Shown here: positions 4,590 to 7,345 of the stretch, one piece after another
Numbering within the stretch: the stretch's first letter is position 1
Layout of the letters: every line of letters begins with the position of its first letter
Assembly (NCBI GenBank): GCA_943329105.2
Contig: CALQCP020000111.1
Coordinates: 1-7,345 of the forward strand
Length of the DNA: 7,345 bases
Direction: 5' to 3'
Source: Chitinophaga pinensis
GTDB lineage: Bacteria > Planctomycetota > Phycisphaerae > Phycisphaerales > SM1A02
The notes under the pieces: model-generated
What the model was told of the DNA's origin: nothing
Databases searched by the model: none
Seen by the model: the letters and a program-made list of their open reading frames with translations, nothing else
Made by a program: the position numbers and the translations under genes

Positions 4590-7345
4590 TTACTCCCCAA
4601 CCAACCGACGCCGCAGGACTTGCAATAGCGGCTTGGGCGTGAGAAATGCCTTGGCCGGACGAAGGTAAACGTCCACCACCCCATGCTCGTCGGGCTGGCC
4701 AACCACGCGAACGGTTCCTTGGATTCCCGCCAGTCGCGCCTCCAGGGCGCCCGGATCAACCGTGCGGAACACCACATCTTGTTCGCGCCGCGCCACGCTG
4801 CGCACACCCATGATGGTGGCAGCGAGGCGAACATCGGCGAGGTCAAGGAGCGTCTGCACCGCAGCGGGTGGCGCGCCGTACGCGCTTTCAAGATCGGTGC
4901 GGACCTTGGCGAGTTGTGCAGGATCCTTCGCCATGGCAATGCGGCGGTATGCCTCCATGCGTCGCAGATCGCTTGGAACATAGCCGCGCGGAATGCTGGC
5001 GGCGATACCAATATCCAGCATGGTGTCGCTGGGCACCACACGATCTTCTGAACGCAATTCGCCCACCGCCTGCTCGAGGAGCTGGCAGTACATCTCGTAT
5101 CCGACCGTGGCGATATGCCCACTCTGCTCCGCGCCCAGGAGATTGCCCGCACCGCGAATCTCTAAATCGCGCATGGCGATGCGAAATCCGGCGCCGAGCA
5201 TGGAGTAATCCTCAATCGCCTTCAGTCGCTTCATGGCATCTTCGGTCATGACACGATCCTGCGGCAGCGTCATGTAGCAATAGGCACGGTGCTTGGAGCG
5301 ACCAACACGACCGCGCAATTGATGCAACTCTGCAAGGCCAAAGATATTTGCATCATGGATCACCATGGTGTTGGCAATGGGAATATCGATGCCACTCTCA
5401 ATGATGGTGGTCGACACCAGGATGTCTGCCTCGTGGCGCATGAACTTGAGCATGACTTCCTCAAGCATGGACGGCGTCATCTGGCCATGACCAATCAAGA
5501 CGCGCGCGTCTGGCACCATGGCCTGCACTTCAGCGGCCACTTTCTCAATGTCATTGACGCGGTTATGAACAAAGAACACCTGCCCCTGCCGCGCCAATTC
5601 ACGCCGAATCGCCTGCTGAATTCGGCGGGGATTCCAGGGAATCACCTCCGTCACAATGGCGCGACGGTCCAGCGGCGCGGTAGTCAAGCTAGAGATATCG
5701 CGAATACCAAGGAGACTCATGTGCAGCGTGCGCGGGATGGGCGTGGCACTCAGCGTCAGCACATCCGCGGCCAATCGAAATGCCAACAAGCGCTGCTTGT
5801 GTTCAACGCCGAAGCGCTGTTCTTCATCAACGATCACCAAACCCAGGTCCGCGAACGCAACGTCCTTACTCAGGATGCGATGCGTACCGATCACTACATC
5901 CACCTTACCGGCGGCGAGATCCGCCAACACCACCTTGCTCTCGGCACCAGTCTTAAAGCGCGACAGACTCTCAATGCGAAACGGATACGCACGGAATCGA
6001 TCGCGGAAGGTGCGCTCGTGCTGCTCGGCAAGCACGGTGGTTGGTACCAGAACGGCAACTTGCCGACCGCTCTCCACCGCCTTGAACGCGGCACGAATGG
6101 CCACTTCGGTCTTTCCAAATCCGACATCGCCACAAATCAATCGGTCCATGGGGCGCGCTGATTGCATATCACGCTTCACTGCGGCGATCGCCGTCAGTTG
6201 GTCTTCCGTTTCCGTCCAAGCAAAGTCTGCTTCAAATTCATGCATCCAGGGCGTGTCTTCCGGAAAGCGAATGCCCGCACTTGCCTCACGCGCTGCCTGA
6301 ATGCGCAACATTTCGCCCGCCATGTCGCGGACCGCCTCTTGAACGCGTTCCTTCTGCGCTTTCCATCGCTTACCGCCGATGATTGCCAGCGTTGGTCGCG
6401 TGGCACCGGATCCGATGTACTTCTGGACAAGGTCTATCTTGGAAGCGGGGACGTGGATTTTGGCACCACCATCAAACTCCAAGGTGAGGAACTCTTCTTC
6501 CCCACCGCCAATCAATTGCAGACCATGGAAGCGCGCAATGCCATGGTCACGGTGCACCACATAGTCGCCCGCACCAAACTGCATGAATGCATCACGAGTG
6601 GTGGCAGCACCCACCCGTTGCACGCGACGGCGCACTCCAAACCGATGCAGTACCTCATGCTGAGGAACAACTGCAAACGGCTGGTCACTTTCCCAAATGA
6701 ATCCGCGGTGCACGTGCTGACGCACCGTCGCCAACTTTGCGGAACCGGCGTGCTCAGTAAGTAACTCCCGGGCGCGCGCCAATTCGCCTTCGGTATCGCA
6801 GCACAAAGAGGTGGGCACCCGTGCTGACAACTCGCCAAGTTCTGCGAATGCCTGCGCAACTTCTTCGTCGAAGGCAGGCAGAGTGATCGCTGGCAACGCC
6901 ACGACGCGGTCGGAAGCATTGGTTGAACTAAATCCGTTGATGTCAACCATCGCGTGAAAGCGCGCGCCCAATGACTTAAAGAGCGCCTGCGGTGACAGCA
7001 CGCCTTGGCCGTCGTTCACTCGTTCCCAGTAGCCGCGACCCTGCTCAAGTACTTCCGACAATTCCGCAATGATGCACACCGTTTGCCGAGGCAGCAGTTC
7101 TGCAATCGATACTTTGCCAGCGTCATCAAGTACCGACGAGATGCTGGCGCCAACAAATTGTGCCTCTGGAATACGCCGATCACTCGCCTGGGTGATCAGG
7201 TCAATCTCAAAGATGCGCTCGAGTTCATCACCGAAGAAGTCAAGGCGCACGGGCAGCGCCCCGCCGGGCGGAAAGACATCGATGAGCCCACCGCGCACGG
7301 CGAACTCGCACGGATTCTCGATGGCCTCAGTGCGTACATATCCAG
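4590..7345 (-). CDS. mfd: Transcription-repair coupling factor Mfd, N-terminus outside window
   Basis: Mfd is an ATP-driven translocase that removes RNA polymerase stalled at DNA damage and recruits UvrA for nucleotide excision repair. The window shows 917 codons to the TAA stop; full-length Mfd is near 1,150 aa, so roughly 230 N-terminal residues lie past the right edge. Counting from the first complete codon: the end of the UvrB-like module (EFAVRGGLIDVFPPG, from about 13); the CarD-like RNA polymerase interaction domain (about 255-320, GDYVVHRDHGIARFHGL); Walker A GDVGFGKT with Lys411; DEEQ (506-509); SATP (532-535); IIESGIDIP and LRGRVGR (676-682) of the second RecA-like domain; the translocation motif region RDLEIRGAGNLLG (725-737) with GAEQSGHI; and the C-terminal TRCF domain (about 772-875). 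All helicase motifs look intact. No clear terminator follows its stop, and it converges on the PEP-CTERM gene. Confidence 0.97.
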   Translation of the reverse strand, partial: GYVRTEAIENPCEFAVRGGLIDVFPPGGALPVRLDFFGDELERIFEIDLITQASDRRIPEAQFVGASISSVLDDAGKVSIAELLPRQTVCIIAELSEVLEQGRGYWERVNDGQGVLSPQALFKSLGARFHAMVDINGFSSTNASDRVVALPAITLPAFDEEVAQAFAELGELSARVPTSLCCDTEGELARARELLTEHAGSAKLATVRQHVHRGFIWESDQPFAVVPQHEVLHRFGVRRRVQRVGAATTRDAFMQFGAGDYVVHRDHGIARFHGLQLIGGGEEEFLTLEFDGGAKIHVPASKIDLVQKYIGSGATRPTLAIIGGKRWKAQKERVQEAVRDMAGEMLRIQAAREASAGIRFPEDTPWMHEFEADFAWTETEDQLTAIAAVKRDMQSARPMDRLICGDVGFGKTEVAIRAAFKAVESGRQVAVLVPTTVLAEQHERTFRDRFRAYPFRIESLSRFKTGAESKVVLADLAAGKVDVVIGTHRILSKDVAFADLGLVIVDEEQRFGVEHKQRLLAFRLAADVLTLSATPIPRTLHMSLLGIRDISSLTTAPLDRRAIVTEVIPWNPRRIQQAIRRELARQGQVFFVHNRVNDIEKVAAEVQAMVPDARVLIGHGQMTPSMLEEVMLKFMRHEADILVSTTIIESGIDIPIANTMVIHDANIFGLAELHQLRGRVGRSKHRAYCYMTLPQDRVMTEDAMKRLKAIEDYSMLGAGFRIAMRDLEIRGAGNLLGAEQSGHIATVGYEMYCQLLEQAVGELRSEDRVVPSDTMLDIGIAASIPRGYVPSDLRRMEAYRRIAMAKDPAQLAKVRTDLESAYGAPPAAVQTLLDLADVRLAATIMGVRSVARREQDVVFRTVDPGALEARLAGIQGTVRVVGQPDEHGVVDVYLRPAKAFLTPKPLLQVLRRRLVGE

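Noticed and set aside
5289..6764. Two long plus-strand open frames (290 and 200 codons) opposite mfd
   Set aside because: The minus strand here encodes intact, highly conserved Mfd helicase motifs. The plus frames are rich in His, Arg, Cys and Gln with no recognisable domain, as expected for shadows of a GC-rich gene.
1..7345. CRISPR arrays, tRNA or rRNA genes, insertion sequences, phage or defence genes
   Set aside because: No regularly spaced repeats, no cloverleaf-like sequence, no transposase or integrase motifs and no defence-type domains were seen on either strand.

Overview
The window is a stretch of bacterial core-genome DNA, GC-rich (roughly 58-60% by eye). The best guess for the host is a planctomycete, probably class Phycisphaerae. 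That rests on a small secreted protein ending in a VPAPG-hydrophobic-RRR sorting tail typical of that group, on the L25/CTC - pth - rpsF gene order, and on Ala/Glu/Lys-rich tails on the ribosomal proteins. This is inference from family knowledge; there is no rRNA gene here to confirm it.

Layout. Bases 1-1340 (+ strand) hold the end of a ribosomal L25/CTC gene, then pth (peptidyl-tRNA hydrolase), then rpsF (ribosomal S6) coupled to pth by an ATGA overlap, closed by a strong hairpin terminator. Bases 1380-3580 (- strand) hold, in transcription order, ssb (single-stranded DNA-binding protein), rplI (ribosomal L9) and a small stand-alone protein resembling the C-terminal domain of class II (B12-dependent) ribonucleotide reductase. 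Hairpin terminators follow ssb and rplI. Bases 3719-4532 (+ strand) hold a single gene for an exported PEP-CTERM-like surface protein with its own terminator. Bases 4590-7345 (- strand) hold mfd, the transcription-repair coupling factor, whose N-terminal part lies beyond the right edge.

How the genes fit together. Most are housekeeping: translation (L25, S6, L9, Pth), DNA replication and repair (SSB, Mfd), and possibly nucleotide reduction (the NrdJ-like domain). In many bacteria rpsF, ssb, rpsR and rplI form one co-directional operon. Here ssb and rplI face rpsF, as if that block had been inverted, and rpsR is absent. The PEP-CTERM gene is an isolated accessory insert with no exosortase next to it.

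I found no tRNA, rRNA, CRISPR array, insertion sequence or phage gene, and nothing that looks like a new multi-gene system. The least ordinary items are the stand-alone NrdJ-like domain, the rearranged S6/SSB/L9 locus and the orphan surface protein.
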